From contig NZ_SSNX01000001.1 in assembly GCF_004801415.1 (NCBI RefSeq), positions 186,001 to 250,000 on the forward strand: DNA of 64,000 nt. The letters run 5' to 3'. Shown here piece after piece: positions 23,700 to 34,452 of this stretch. Under the pieces are notes generated by a model, which worked only from the letters and a program-made list of their open reading frames with translations, did no database searches and had not been told where the DNA came from. The position numbers and the translations under genes were made by a program. This stretch comes from Deinococcus sp. KSM4-11 (GTDB lineage: Bacteria; Deinococcota; Deinococci; Deinococcales; Deinococcaceae). Each line of letters starts with the position of its first letter. The first letter of the stretch is position 1.

Positions 23700-26600
23700 A
23701 TGGACGTTCAGGAACTGTTGCGCTCGTATGAGCAGCCGTGGAAGGCCGACTTCGAGACGCGGCTGGGCACCCTGCCGCCGGGCATCGTCACGATCATTCG
23801 AGACAAGCTGAACGGACTCTCCGCAGCGGATCAGGCGTTCACTGATCTCCTCCATACCAGCGACGCCGCCGCCCGCTACGCCATCGCCGCCGTGTTCTTC
23901 CCGCACTTCCCGGATGTGGCCGCCGGCACGCTGGACGCCCTGCTGACCCGGCACCCCTATCCGCAGGGCTACGCCCGCCGCGCCTTCCGCGCCCCCGGCC
24001 ATAGGCTGGCGGCAGCGCACGCGCAGGCGTGGCTGTGGCAGACGTGGCACGTGACCCGCGAGTACCCGCAGCCCATCGAGTGGTTCGCGGTGCACGCGGG
24101 CCTGCTGAACGCGTGGCAGGCGCAGGGCCTGGGCCTGCTGCTGGCGCAGGCGATCAGCGACGGCCACGAGGAGGTCTTCCAGATCCTGCGCGACACCGCC
24201 GGCACGCAGCACCCGGTCGCCCGCATGGGCCGCCACGTGCCCGCCGCCCTGCTGTCGAGCACCCGCGAGGACGCCTGGGCCCTGGCCGAGGGCCTGCTGC
24301 TCGCCGCCCAGCGCCAGGAAGGACTGCGGCAGGTGATCCTGGAAGCGGTGGACGAGGCCAGCGTGGACGCCTTCACGCGGACGCTGCGCGTGATCCTGAA
24401 GGAAGATCTGCTGCGCTTCGCCGCCACGCTGCGGGCCGCGTGCGTGTGGTTCGGCCTGAACTACGACGTGACCGACGTGAAGATCGTGCGGGCGCTGCTG
24501 ACCCAGGCCCTGACGTACCTGGAGGATGAAGACGCCGCCCGCACGGCCGTGACCTCCGGCCCGGCGGTGGACGCCTACCTCGCCCTGTTCGTGCTGGGCA
24601 TGCGCGCCGCCGTGCAGGCCGCCGATCTGGCCCGCCCCCTGCTGACCGACCCGGACGCGGCCCACCGCATGGGCGCCGCCCAGTACCTGATCGCGGCCGA
24701 CCTCCTGACGGACGAGGATCGCCGCACGCTGCTGCGGGACGCCGACCTGCGCCTCGGCGCGCTGGCCGGAACGGCGGTAAACCGCTGGGGAACCGGCAGC
24801 CCCCTGTTCACCTTCGAGGAGTACGAAACTTACGCCCTGCGCCTGCCAGACGCCCCGCGGCACGACCCGCTGCTGTTCCCGTGGCTGGGGCACGTTCCCG
24901 CCCGCAGTGACGCGCTCGACACCCTGCCCATCCTGCGTGGCGAGCGGCCCTTCTCGGCGCTGGCCCCGCACCTGGGCGGGATGAGCAGTTATGGCAAGAG
25001 CGTGCTGCTGCGTCAGCTGGGCGAACATGCGAAGTCGCACCTGCTGGACGCGCCCACCCGAACCCTGCTGCTCACGCTGCTCCAGGATCGCAACAGCAGC
25101 GTGTCGCAGGAGGCCGTGACCGTCATGGCCCACTTCACGCCCCACCCGGACGAGGTCGCCGTGGTGCACACTCTGCTCAAGCGCAAGAGCGGCGACCTGC
25201 GCCGGGGCCTGATCCGACTGCTGGCCGCCGACCCGGAGATCGCGCAGACCAGCGCCACGGCGCTGCTGGGCACCACGAACGCCGAGCAGCGGCAGGCGGG
25301 CCTGCAACTGCTGCTGGAGACCGGCCGCCCCGCCCCCCAGGGCTTCACCCCGAAGAACGTCACCGAGCAGACGCTGCTGGCCCGCCTGACCGACCCCGGC
25401 TCACAGGTCACGCTGCGCGACGGCCTGGGCCTGTTCGACCCGGCCGGCCTCACGCGGCCCACGCCGCCGACCGTGCAGGAGCGCGACTATCCGGCCGACC
25501 TGCAGCGCGGCGCAGCGCTGCTGCGTTCCCTGGACGCCGTGATCGTCGCCCACCGGGAAACGCCCCTGATCGGCGTGGGCTGGGACGGGCAGCAGACCAT
25601 CCTGCTGGGCAACCTGGACGGCTGGAACCTGCGGCCCCGCGACCACCGGCCCATGCCGCTGCTCGAGCTGTGGCAGGGCTGGTGGCAGGTCCGTCCGGAC
25701 GCCCAGGACGGCGACCTGACCCGCATGCGCTGGACACTGTCGCATTTCGTGGCGCGGACGGACACCACGGCCGGCGAACTGGATGCGGAACTGCTGGAGA
25801 TCCTGGGACTCGATCAGGACGATCTCGAAGTGCTGGAAGGTGCCGACGATCAGGCCGAGCACCAGTCGGCCGTGACGTCTGCGCAGATCCTCCAGACCCT
25901 GCGCCGGCAGACGCTGCACCGCACGCTGGGGCCGCTGGTCGCCCTGCGGCTGGAGCATGCCGATCTGGTGCAGGCCGTGGTCAGCTTCCTGCACGGCGAG
26001 CACGCCACGCCCACCGATACAGATATGGCGCTGGACGCGTGGGAAACCGCGCTGTCATACCTGCCGCATGACGTCGAGCTCCACATCGATCCGCAGTACG
26101 CGTGGCGCACCCAGGATCCCCGCGACCTGCTGTCGCCGCTGCGCCCCTCTGGCGCGTGGACGACGTGGGCGCCACAGCAGATGCAGCGCCTGTGGAATCT
26201 GAGCCTGTCCCAGGGCACGGCCTTTCCGAAGCTGCCCCGTCAGCGGCCTAACACTGCCCTGCTACTGCACGCCTATGCGCACGGCTGGGCGACCCGCGAC
26301 GACCTGTACGACCAGCTGATCGGGGCACGCCCGGAACGGCAGGGACACTATTACGGCAACGATTTCGATGACCTGGGCACCTACACCCGCCGCGCCGTGA
26401 AGGCCGAGTTGCCCACCCACCCGGACTGGCTGGCCGCCGTGAAGGCCGTCCGTGACCGCGTGCTGGAGGTCGAACTGGGGCGCGGCGATCTGGAGACCCC
26501 CGCTACCCGGCCGGCGCTGGCCCTCCAGGGCGTCCACGGCGCGGCGCTGACCCTGCGCCTGCTGGCGGGTCTGGGGAAAAATCCCCTGAAACGCGGCTAC

Positions 26601-28547
26601 CAGGGGAGCAGCGAGGGCCGCGACGTGACCTTCAGCCACCTGATCCGCGTGTCGTTCCCGCAGCCCGCCGACACGGCTGCGAGCCTGCGCGCCCAGGCCC
26701 AGGCGCTGAAGATCCCGGATTCACGCCTGCTGGATCTGGCGATGTTCGCGCCGCAGTGGGCCACGCTGGTGGCCGGTGCGCTGGGCTGGCCCGGCCTGCA
26801 CGACGGTGTGTACTGGCTGCACGCCCACACCCGCGACAGCAACTGGAGTGTGCCCGCCGACGTCCGCGAGGCGTGGGAGGCCGAGATCAGCGAGCGCACG
26901 CCCCTGAGCGCCACTGACCTTACCGAGGGCGCGGTCGATGTCGCGTGGTTCCACCGCACGTATAAAGCACTGGGCAAAGAGCGCTTCGCCGCCCTGCTGG
27001 ACGCCGCCAAGTACGCGAGCAGCAGCGGCGGTCACAAACGCGCCGAACTGTACGCCCGCGCCATCCTGGGTGAGCTGGACGAGACCGACCTTCGCGCCCG
27101 CATCCGCGAGAAACGCACCCAGGACGCCGTCCGCTCGCTGGGGCTGTTGCCGCTGGCCCGCGCAAAGGCGAAGGCCCTGAAGGAACTGGAAGAGCGCTAC
27201 CGCGTGCTCAGCGACTTCCGGCGCGAGGCCCGGCAGTTCGGGGCGCAGCGGCAGGCCAGCGAGCGCCTCGCCGCCGACATCGGCCTTCAGAACCTGGCCC
27301 GCACGGCCGGCTATACCGACCCGCAGCGCCTCGTGTGGGCCATGGAGGCCCGCACCGCGCCCGACTGGACGCAGACCGTCACGGTGGATGGCGTGACCCT
27401 GGGCATCGCCCTGACCCCCGGCGGCGAGGCCAGCGTGACCATCCGGCGCGGCGAGAAGATCCTCAAGACCCTGCCGCCCGCCCTGAAGAAGGTGCCGGAG
27501 GTCGTCGCCCTGCGCGACAGCGTGACCGAGCTGAACGCCGCCCGCAAGCGCATGCGTGCCGCCCTGGAAGAGGCGATGATCCGGGGCGACCACCTCCAGC
27601 CGCAGGAACTGCGCGATCTGGCCTTGCACCCGGTCATCGCGCCCATGCTGCGCGGCCTGGTGTGGATCGTGAACGAGGCGCACGCCGGCTGGTGGGACGG
27701 CGACACGCTGCACACGCCAGACGGCCCCCAGCCCATCGGGGATCATGCCCTGCGGCTCGCACACCCGCACGACCTGTTCATGGGCGGGCACTGGACGGCG
27801 TTCCAGGCGCAGGTCATGGATCGTGGCCTCGCGCAGCCGTTCAAGCAGGTCTTCCGCGAGTACTACCCGCCCACCGCCGCCGAACTGGAGGCCCGCCGCA
27901 GTACCCGCTTCGACGGCCACCACGTCCAGCCCGCGAAGGCCGCCGCCCTGCTCAAGACCCGTGGCTGGGTCGCCGTTCCCGAGGAGGGGGTGCGCAAGAC
28001 CTGGCACGCCGAGGGCATCAACGTCTGGATCGACACCAGCCTGGGCTACGGCACTCCCAACGAGGTCGAGGGTACCCCCCTGACCGCCGCGTACTTCGTG
28101 CCGCGCGACGGGCAGGAGGCCATGCCGCTGTCGCAGGTGCCGCCCCGCGTGTACAGCGAGACCCTGCGTGACCTCGATCTGGTCGTGTCCGTGGCCCACG
28201 TCGGCGGCGTCGATCCCGAGGCCAGCCAGAGCACCGTCGAGATGCGCGCGGCCCTGCTGCGCGAGACCCTGCGCCTGCTGACCCTCGACAACGTCCGTGT
28301 GATGAACGACCACGCCCTGATCGACGGCCACCACGCCCGTTACACCGTCCACCTGGGCAGTGGCACGGTTCACCGGCAGCCCGGCGGGTTCCTGTGCATC
28401 ATCCCCGTGCACAACCAGCAACAGGGCCGCCTCTTCTTGCCCTTCGCCGACCCGGATCCGCGCACGGCCGAGGTGATCAGCAAGGTGCTGCTCCTGGCCG
28501 AAGACCGCCGGATTCAGGATCCGACGATTCTGGAACAGCTGCGGTGA
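23700..28547 (+). CDS. Giant DUF5724/DUF4132 (MolR/YehI-like) protein
   Basis: This is a 1615-residue cytosolic protein with no signal or membrane helix. The first 1000 or so residues are helical and include HEAT-like repeats (for example LTLLQDRNSSVSQEAVTVMAHF), consistent with DUF5724. The C-terminal 350 residues match the DUF4132 pattern: a core of beta-strands (GVTLGIALTPGGEASVTIRRGEK), then AARKRMRAALEEAMIRGDHL, LRLAHPHDLF, QPFKQVFREYY and a C-terminal AKAAALLKTRGWVAVPEEGV. E. coli YehI is a relative found with MoxR-vWA-type genes. The gene is in a tight operon with the Gly-Gly ubiquitin-like protein, so it may be its acceptor, scaffold or effector. The enzymatic activity, if any, is unknown. 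Confidence 0.85.
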   Translation: MDVQELLRSYEQPWKADFETRLGTLPPGIVTIIRDKLNGLSAADQAFTDLLHTSDAAARYAIAAVFFPHFPDVAAGTLDALLTRHPYPQGYARRAFRAPGHRLAAAHAQAWLWQTWHVTREYPQPIEWFAVHAGLLNAWQAQGLGLLLAQAISDGHEEVFQILRDTAGTQHPVARMGRHVPAALLSSTREDAWALAEGLLLAAQRQEGLRQVILEAVDEASVDAFTRTLRVILKEDLLRFAATLRAACVWFGLNYDVTDVKIVRALLTQALTYLEDEDAARTAVTSGPAVDAYLALFVLGMRAAVQAADLARPLLTDPDAAHRMGAAQYLIAADLLTDEDRRTLLRDADLRLGALAGTAVNRWGTGSPLFTFEEYETYALRLPDAPRHDPLLFPWLGHVPARSDALDTLPILRGERPFSALAPHLGGMSSYGKSVLLRQLGEHAKSHLLDAPTRTLLLTLLQDRNSSVSQEAVTVMAHFTPHPDEVAVVHTLLKRKSGDLRRGLIRLLAADPEIAQTSATALLGTTNAEQRQAGLQLLLETGRPAPQGFTPKNVTEQTLLARLTDPGSQVTLRDGLGLFDPAGLTRPTPPTVQERDYPADLQRGAALLRSLDAVIVAHRETPLIGVGWDGQQTILLGNLDGWNLRPRDHRPMPLLELWQGWWQVRPDAQDGDLTRMRWTLSHFVARTDTTAGELDAELLEILGLDQDDLEVLEGADDQAEHQSAVTSAQILQTLRRQTLHRTLGPLVALRLEHADLVQAVVSFLHGEHATPTDTDMALDAWETALSYLPHDVELHIDPQYAWRTQDPRDLLSPLRPSGAWTTWAPQQMQRLWNLSLSQGTAFPKLPRQRPNTALLLHAYAHGWATRDDLYDQLIGARPERQGHYYGNDFDDLGTYTRRAVKAELPTHPDWLAAVKAVRDRVLEVELGRGDLETPATRPALALQGVHGAALTLRLLAGLGKNPLKRGYQGSSEGRDVTFSHLIRVSFPQPADTAASLRAQAQALKIPDSRLLDLAMFAPQWATLVAGALGWPGLHDGVYWLHAHTRDSNWSVPADVREAWEAEISERTPLSATDLTEGAVDVAWFHRTYKALGKERFAALLDAAKYASSSGGHKRAELYARAILGELDETDLRARIREKRTQDAVRSLGLLPLARAKAKALKELEERYRVLSDFRREARQFGAQRQASERLAADIGLQNLARTAGYTDPQRLVWAMEARTAPDWTQTVTVDGVTLGIALTPGGEASVTIRRGEKILKTLPPALKKVPEVVALRDSVTELNAARKRMRAALEEAMIRGDHLQPQELRDLALHPVIAPMLRGLVWIVNEAHAGWWDGDTLHTPDGPQPIGDHALRLAHPHDLFMGGHWTAFQAQVMDRGLAQPFKQVFREYYPPTAAELEARRSTRFDGHHVQPAKAAALLKTRGWVAVPEEGVRKTWHAEGINVWIDTSLGYGTPNEVEGTPLTAAYFVPRDGQEAMPLSQVPPRVYSETLRDLDLVVSVAHVGGVDPEASQSTVEMRAALLRETLRLLTLDNVRVMNDHALIDGHHARYTVHLGSGTVHRQPGGFLCIIPVHNQQQGRLFLPFADPDPRTAEVISKVLLLAEDRRIQDPTILEQLR

Positions 28548-28572
28548 GGGGTTGGCCCGCCATCCCCGATGC

Positions 28573-28788
28573 TCACCCTAAAGTCGGTAGCCCTACCTGT
28601 GCCCGGTACGCCGCCACAGGCCACGTCCGTCCGCCGCCCTGCCGCACCCACTCGGCCGCGCCGACTGCAGCCCGCTGGATGCACTTCCAGCGCGGATCGC
28701 CGCTGGGCGCTGGGACGCATGCGAGTACGCGGCCGTGTGTGGCCGTGAGTCGCTGCGCGCGCGCTTGCTGCAGCTGCTCTGAGGACAT
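28573..28788 (-). CDS. Possible small protein beside the tRNA genes
   Basis: A 71-codon frame (MSSEQLQQARAQRL...) reads as plausible protein, including KCIQRAAVGAAEWVRQ and TWPVAAYRAQVGLP. It sits between the tRNA terminator and the DUF4132 gene. There is no clear ribosome site and no family is recognised. It may be a remnant of an integrated element, since tRNA flanks are common insertion sites, or it may be chance. Confidence 0.25.
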   Translation of the reverse strand: MSSEQLQQARAQRLTATHGRVLACVPAPSGDPRWKCIQRAAVGAAEWVRQGGGRTWPVAAYRAQVGLPTLG

Positions 28789-28902
28789 CCGACAGTGGGT
28801 AAGGGCCGTGCCGCGCTATCCACCGCCGTGTATAAACCATTGCTTTTTGAGTGCTTGTCGGTCAACTGTCGGTCAAAGCGCTTGTCCCTACGGTGACAAC
28901 GC

Positions 28903-28931
28903 AAAGAAAAAACCTCGACTGAGTCGAGGTT
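28903..28931 (-). terminator. Terminator of the tRNA pair
   Basis: Read on the minus strand, a 9-bp stem AACCTCGAC/GTCGAGGTT (28911-28931) with a three-base loop is followed by a T-rich run (complement of aaagaaaaaa at 28903-28912). It lies directly after the last tRNA. Confidence 0.85.
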
Positions 28932-28936
28932 TCTGT

Positions 28937-29011
28937 TGGTGGGCGGTATAGGACTTGAACCTACGACCTCTCGCGTGTGAAGCGAATGCTCTACCACTGA
29001 GCTAACCGCCC
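28937..29011 (-). tRNA. tRNA-Val (anticodon CAC)
   Basis: The minus-strand cloverleaf is complete. The acceptor stem is GGGCGGT/ACCGCCC with A73 and encoded CCA. The D arm is GCTC...GAGC, the anticodon stem TTCGC/GCGAG with loop TTCACAC (anticodon CAC, reading GTG), and the T arm GTAGG-TTCAAGT-CCTAT. Length is 75 bases including CCA. Confidence 0.95.
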
Positions 29012-29032
29012 GGCCGTGCTGCCTGAATGGTG

Positions 29033-29110
<78 letters not shown>

Positions 29111-29204
29111 ACTGCCGAGGTGCCCGCCTTCAAGGCGAGGGGAAGTGTACCCACTGGGTGCCCGCCTTGTCAAACGTGTTCTCGCTGGGTGGGGGGCAGG
29201 CAGG

Positions 29205-29210
29205 TAGAGT
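29205..29210 (+). promoter_or_regulatory. -10 box TAGAGT of glgA, leaderless
   Basis: TAGAGT ends six bases before ATG 29217, so the transcript should begin at or next to the start codon. Confidence 0.6.
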
Positions 29211-29216
29211 GCGGGT

Positions 29217-30575
29217 ATGCAAGTTGTACACGTGGGCTCGGAGGTCTTTCCCTACTCGAGGTCCGGCGGCCTTGGCGATGTGCTGGGGGCCCTGCCGGCC
29301 GAGCAGGCGCGCCTGGGGGCGCAGGTGACGGTCGTGTCCCCGTGGTACGCGGGACTGGCGGGCACGCCGGCGCCGGTGTGGGAGGGGCGGATGCCGGAGG
29401 TGTCCGGCGCGTTGGGGAATCCGGTCGTGCGGCTGGGGGAGATTGTCGAGGGTGGAGTGCGGTACGTGTTTATCGGCATGGGCGTGTTCGAGCGGCCGGG
29501 CCTGTACCACGACGATGACGTGTGGCGGTACTCCCTGTTCGGGCGGGCGGTGCTGCCCGCTCTGGCCGTGCTGGGCGTGGTGCCGGACGTGGTGCACGGG
29601 CATGACTGGCAGGCGGGGCTGGTGGTGGCGTACGCGCATCTGGCGGGTATCCGCACGGTGTTCTCGGTGCACAACCTGCAATACCAGGGCCGCTGGAACC
29701 TGGCGGAGGCGTCCCACTGGACGGGTCTGCCGGGCTGGACGCTGGGGCCGGACGCGCTGGAATTCCATGGGGACATCAGCCTGATGAAGGGCGGGCTGAG
29801 CTTTGCCGACCACGTGACGACCGTGAGTCCGACCTATGCCCTGGAGATCACCACCCCGCAGTACGGGGAAGGGCTGGAGGGCCTGCTGGTTCGCCTGACC
29901 CGCGAGGGGCGCGTGAGCGGGATCATCAACGGCCTCGATCAGGAGCGCTGGAATCCGCGCACCGATCCGGACATCCCGGCTTTCTCAGACAGGGCGGGCA
30001 AGGGGGCGGCCACGGAGGCCCTGAGGGCCGAGTTCGACCTGGATGGCGCGCCCATCCTCGCGACCGTGAGCCGGCTGGCGGATCAGAAGGGCATCGACCT
30101 GCTGGTGGAGGCGCTGCCGGAACTCGTGCAGGACTGGAACGTGGTCGTGCTGGGCGGCGGCGATCCGCTGCTGACGGGCGCGCTCCTCGGCTGGTCGCAG
30201 CACGCGCGGGTGGTGTTCAAGCAGGGCCTGAACGAGCCGCTCGCCCACCGCATTTACGCCGGGGCGGACGCCTTCGCGATGCCCAGCCGTTTCGAGCCGT
30301 GCGGGCTGTCGCAGATGATCTCCATGCGCTACGGCACGCTGCCCGTGGTGCGCGAGACGGGCGGTTTGGTGGACACGGTGCCCGAGGACATCGGCTTCCG
30401 CTTCGCCGGAGCGACGGCCGAGGCCCTGGCGGCGGCGTGTGGCGAGGCCCTCGCGGAGTATGGCCGCCCGGACGCGTGGGGAGCGCGGATCGAGCGGGCC
30501 ATGCAGCTCGACTTCAGCTGGTCCGGCCCGGCTGGCCAGTACCTGGAGCTGTACGAGCGGCTGACGCGTGCCTGA
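29217..30575 (+). CDS. glgA: Glycogen synthase (GT5 family)
   Basis: The 452-residue protein transfers glucose from ADP-glucose to the growing alpha-1,4-glucan. The N-terminal Rossmann domain begins MQVVHVGSEVFPYSRSGGLGDV; the substrate loop is usually KxGGLGDV and here has Arg-Ser in place of the Lys position. HGHDWQAGLV and FSVHNLQYQG follow. The C-terminal domain carries ADQKGIDLL and the ADP-binding segment MPSRFEPCGLSQMISMRYGTLPVVRETGGL, with the catalytic Glu in the FEPCGLSQ region. The length is normal for bacterial GlgA. An acetyltransferase gene overlaps its end by eight bases. A -10 box directly before the start suggests a leaderless message. The glucanotransferase malQ elsewhere in the window belongs to the same polysaccharide pathway. 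Confidence 0.95.
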   Translation: MQVVHVGSEVFPYSRSGGLGDVLGALPAEQARLGAQVTVVSPWYAGLAGTPAPVWEGRMPEVSGALGNPVVRLGEIVEGGVRYVFIGMGVFERPGLYHDDDVWRYSLFGRAVLPALAVLGVVPDVVHGHDWQAGLVVAYAHLAGIRTVFSVHNLQYQGRWNLAEASHWTGLPGWTLGPDALEFHGDISLMKGGLSFADHVTTVSPTYALEITTPQYGEGLEGLLVRLTREGRVSGIINGLDQERWNPRTDPDIPAFSDRAGKGAATEALRAEFDLDGAPILATVSRLADQKGIDLLVEALPELVQDWNVVVLGGGDPLLTGALLGWSQHARVVFKQGLNEPLAHRIYAGADAFAMPSRFEPCGLSQMISMRYGTLPVVRETGGLVDTVPEDIGFRFAGATAEALAAACGEALAEYGRPDAWGARIERAMQLDFSWSGPAGQYLELYERLTRA

Positions 30576-31410
30576 AGCGGGGCTCCCTGCGGGCCTGACC
30601 GTGCGGGCCGTCACGCCAGACGCGCTGCTGCCCGGCCTGGCCGCCCTGTACGGCGCGGCCGAGGAGGACATGGCCTGGATGGCAATGGCCTGCACGGCGG
30701 GCTGGATCGTGCTGGATGAAACGGAGGTTCTACTCGCGGCGGTGGGAGCGCGGCCCAGCCCCCGGCATGGTGCGGAACTGCTGGGTGGGGCCTTCGCGGG
30801 TGCCGCGCAGGTTCCCGCGGCCCTGGCGGTCACCGAGTCCGCGCACGAGGCGGTGGGGCGCGTGTATGCCTTCGCGGACGGCACGCTGTTCCCGCCGGTG
30901 GAACTCCTGGCCGCCGGCTTCCGCGAGGTGGGGGCGTACCGCCGCCTGGAGGGCCGCGTGCCCTACCGCCACGCGGACGTTCCGGACGGCGTGACCGTGC
31001 GCGTGCTCGCGGACGTGCCGGACGCGGGCGTGCGCCTTCAGGCCCTGGGCACCTACGAGGACCGGATCGGGCACCATGCCGTGGCTCCGGAAGCGGCGCG
31101 GGATGGTGTGGGCGGCTTCGACTCGCACCTGAGCGCCATCGCCCTGGATGGGCAGGGGCAGGGCATCGGGATCTGCCGCGTGGCGCTGGAAGGAAACACG
31201 GGCCGGATGGACTCGCCCGGCGTCCACCCGGCGTGGCGGCACACGGGCCTGCGCGCCGCGCTGCTGAACGCCGTGAACGGCCGCCTGCGCCACCAGGGCA
31301 TCACGCGCGTGAGTGTGGATTCCTGGGGCGACACGCCTGCCGAACTCGCGCACGACCTCGGGCTGGGGCTGAGCGTGGTGGACGAAACGCCGATCCTCGC
31401 CCTGGGGTAG
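30568..31410 (+). CDS. GNAT-family N-acetyltransferase
   Basis: The protein has 280 residues from GTG 30568, overlapping the glgA end. It looks like a tandem or GNAT-extended fold. The second half contains the acetyl-CoA segment GRMDSPGVHPAWRHTGLRAALLNAV, matching V-x-P-x-x-R-x-x-G, and ends GLSVVDETPILALG. The N-terminal half (LTVRAVTPDALLPGLAALYG) resembles another GNAT domain without a clear CoA loop. The substrate cannot be predicted. The overlap implies co-translation with glycogen synthase, but a functional link is not evident. Confidence 0.82.
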   Translation: MPEAGLPAGLTVRAVTPDALLPGLAALYGAAEEDMAWMAMACTAGWIVLDETEVLLAAVGARPSPRHGAELLGGAFAGAAQVPAALAVTESAHEAVGRVYAFADGTLFPPVELLAAGFREVGAYRRLEGRVPYRHADVPDGVTVRVLADVPDAGVRLQALGTYEDRIGHHAVAPEAARDGVGGFDSHLSAIALDGQGQGIGICRVALEGNTGRMDSPGVHPAWRHTGLRAALLNAVNGRLRHQGITRVSVDSWGDTPAELAHDLGLGLSVVDETPILALG

Positions 31411-31427
31411 GCGGGAGCGCGGCGCGG

Positions 31428-31433
31428 TAGCAT
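31428..31433 (+). promoter_or_regulatory. -10 box TAGCAT, leaderless start
   Basis: TAGCAT is followed by seven bases and then GTG 31441. Confidence 0.55.
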
Positions 31434-31440
31434 CCGGCCC

Positions 31441-32193
31441 GTGAACCTCGCCGTCGTGCTCGTGTCTCCCAAAACTCCCGGCAACATCGGTTCGGCGGCG
31501 CGCGCCATGCTGAACATGGGGGCCGCCGACCTGCGCCTGGTCGCGCCGCGCTGCGATTACCTCGACCCGCAGAGCGTGGCGATGGCCGTGCACGCCGCCG
31601 ATCTGCTGCGCTCGGCCCGCGTGTACCCCACGCTGCGCGAGGCGCTGGCCGACCGCGACCTGAGCGTGGGCACCAGCGCCCGCGTGCGCGCGGACCTGCC
31701 GCCGGGTCGCCATCCGGCCACGCTGCGCCCCCTGGTACGCGCCGCCGCCGCGCCCGCCCTGGTGTTCGGGCCGGAGGAGACCGGGCTGATCAACTCCGAC
31801 CTGGAGCAGTGTCAGGTCACCGTGCGGATTCCCACCGGCGATTACGCCAGCCTGAACCTCGCGCAGGCCGTGCTGCTGGTGTGCTACGAGTTCCTTCAGG
31901 GCGGCGAGGATATCAGTGCCAGCGAGCGCAAGACCGCCACCCGTGAGGAGATGGAGGCCGTGTACGGCCACCTGCGCGAGACCATGGAACTCATCGGCTA
32001 CACCGACGCGGTGCGTGCCCGGCATACGCTGCGGCTGTGGCGGGCGCTGCTGGACCGCGCCCTGATGAGTTCGGCCGAGTCCCGGCTCTACCGGGGGTTC
32101 CTGCGGCAGGTGCACTGGAAGGTGCAGGACGCCGCCCGGCGTGGTCGGGACGCGCTGCAGGCCGGGCAGGCGGAACCGCCCTCGGACGGCTGA
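31441..32193 (+). CDS. trmJ: TrmJ-type RNA 2'-O-methyltransferase (SPOUT)
   Basis: This 250-residue SPOUT/TrmH-superfamily protein begins with NLAVVLVSPKTPGNIGSAARAMLNMG, the Asn-Ile-Gly-x-x-x-Arg motif 1. ALVFGPEETGLINSDL is motif 2 and VRIPTGDYASLNLAQAVLLVCYEF is motif 3, all of which build the knotted SAM site. A helical C-terminal extension of about 80 residues follows, as in TrmJ, which methylates ribose 32 of tRNAs. TrmJ is the closest match, but other TrmH-type targets (rRNA) cannot be excluded. The start codon is GTG, directly after a -10 box. Confidence 0.85.
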   Translation: MNLAVVLVSPKTPGNIGSAARAMLNMGAADLRLVAPRCDYLDPQSVAMAVHAADLLRSARVYPTLREALADRDLSVGTSARVRADLPPGRHPATLRPLVRAAAAPALVFGPEETGLINSDLEQCQVTVRIPTGDYASLNLAQAVLLVCYEFLQGGEDISASERKTATREEMEAVYGHLRETMELIGYTDAVRARHTLRLWRALLDRALMSSAESRLYRGFLRQVHWKVQDAARRGRDALQAGQAEPPSDG

Positions 32194-32251
32194 AGACCGG
32201 GCGCCCGGCCAGGAAGCGTCCGGGATACCGGTGAGCTTGACCGGCGTGGCC

Positions 32252-32257
32252 TAGACT
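32252..32257 (+). promoter_or_regulatory. -10 box TAGACT of the histidine kinase
   Basis: TAGACT lies ten bases before ATG 32268, so the leader is absent or only a few bases long. Confidence 0.5.
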
Positions 32258-32267
32258 GACCTCGACT

Positions 32268-33998
<1,731 letters not shown>

Positions 33999-34009
33999 AC
34001 GGTCCTGGT

Positions 34010-34414
34010 TCAGTTCAGGACACGGGTTCCCGGCACGTCCAGCACAAAGGCCGGAATCGGCACCTGGGCACGGACGCCCCAGGCATCCTGCATCACGTAG
34101 TGGCCGCCCATGCGGCCCGGCGTGGCCTCCACCGTCACGAAGGAATCGTAGGTGAACGACCCGCCCGGCGGCAGCACCGGCTGTTCTCCCACCACACCCT
34201 CGCCGTCCACGACGGTCGCGCGGCCCGTGGCGTCCACGATGTCCCAGTGCCGGGCAATCAGCTGCCACGTCTGGTCGCTGCGGTTGTGCACGGTGATGAC
34301 ATACGTGAACAGCTGCCGCTCTGGGCTGCTGTGCGCGGGCAGGTGCTGGACGGCCACGACCACGTCGATGTCCGGATTCAGGTGCTGGTTGTCCGGCAGG
34401 GTGGGACGGCTCAT
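34010..34414 (-). CDS. apaG: ApaG protein
   Basis: The 134-residue protein has one ApaG (fibronectin III-like) domain: FTYVITVHNRSDQTWQLIARHWDIVD, then GVVGEQPVLPPGGSFTYDSF and GRMGGHYVMQDAWG. The Gly-rich GxGVVGxQPxLxPG loop is the family hallmark. ApaG has been linked to cobalt/magnesium handling, and related domains sit in F-box proteins; its exact biochemistry is unsettled. It converges on the histidine kinase with 11 bases between stops. Its start and that of the divergent M42 peptidase are only 38 bases apart, each with its own -10 box. Confidence 0.95.
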   Translation of the reverse strand: MSRPTLPDNQHLNPDIDVVVAVQHLPAHSSPERQLFTYVITVHNRSDQTWQLIARHWDIVDATGRATVVDGEGVVGEQPVLPPGGSFTYDSFVTVEATPGRMGGHYVMQDAWGVRAQVPIPAFVLDVPGTRVLN

Positions 34415-34452
34415 ACGGTCAGCATAGCCGGGGCTGGCATAGACTCGCGCGC
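34415..34452. promoter_or_regulatory. 38-bp divergent promoter of apaG and the M42 peptidase
   Basis: Leftward: TATGCT (complement of AGCATA at 34421-34426) ends six bases before the apaG ATG. Rightward: TAGACT (34440-34445) ends seven bases before GTG 34453. Both genes appear leaderless and there is no room for long operators. Confidence 0.65.
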
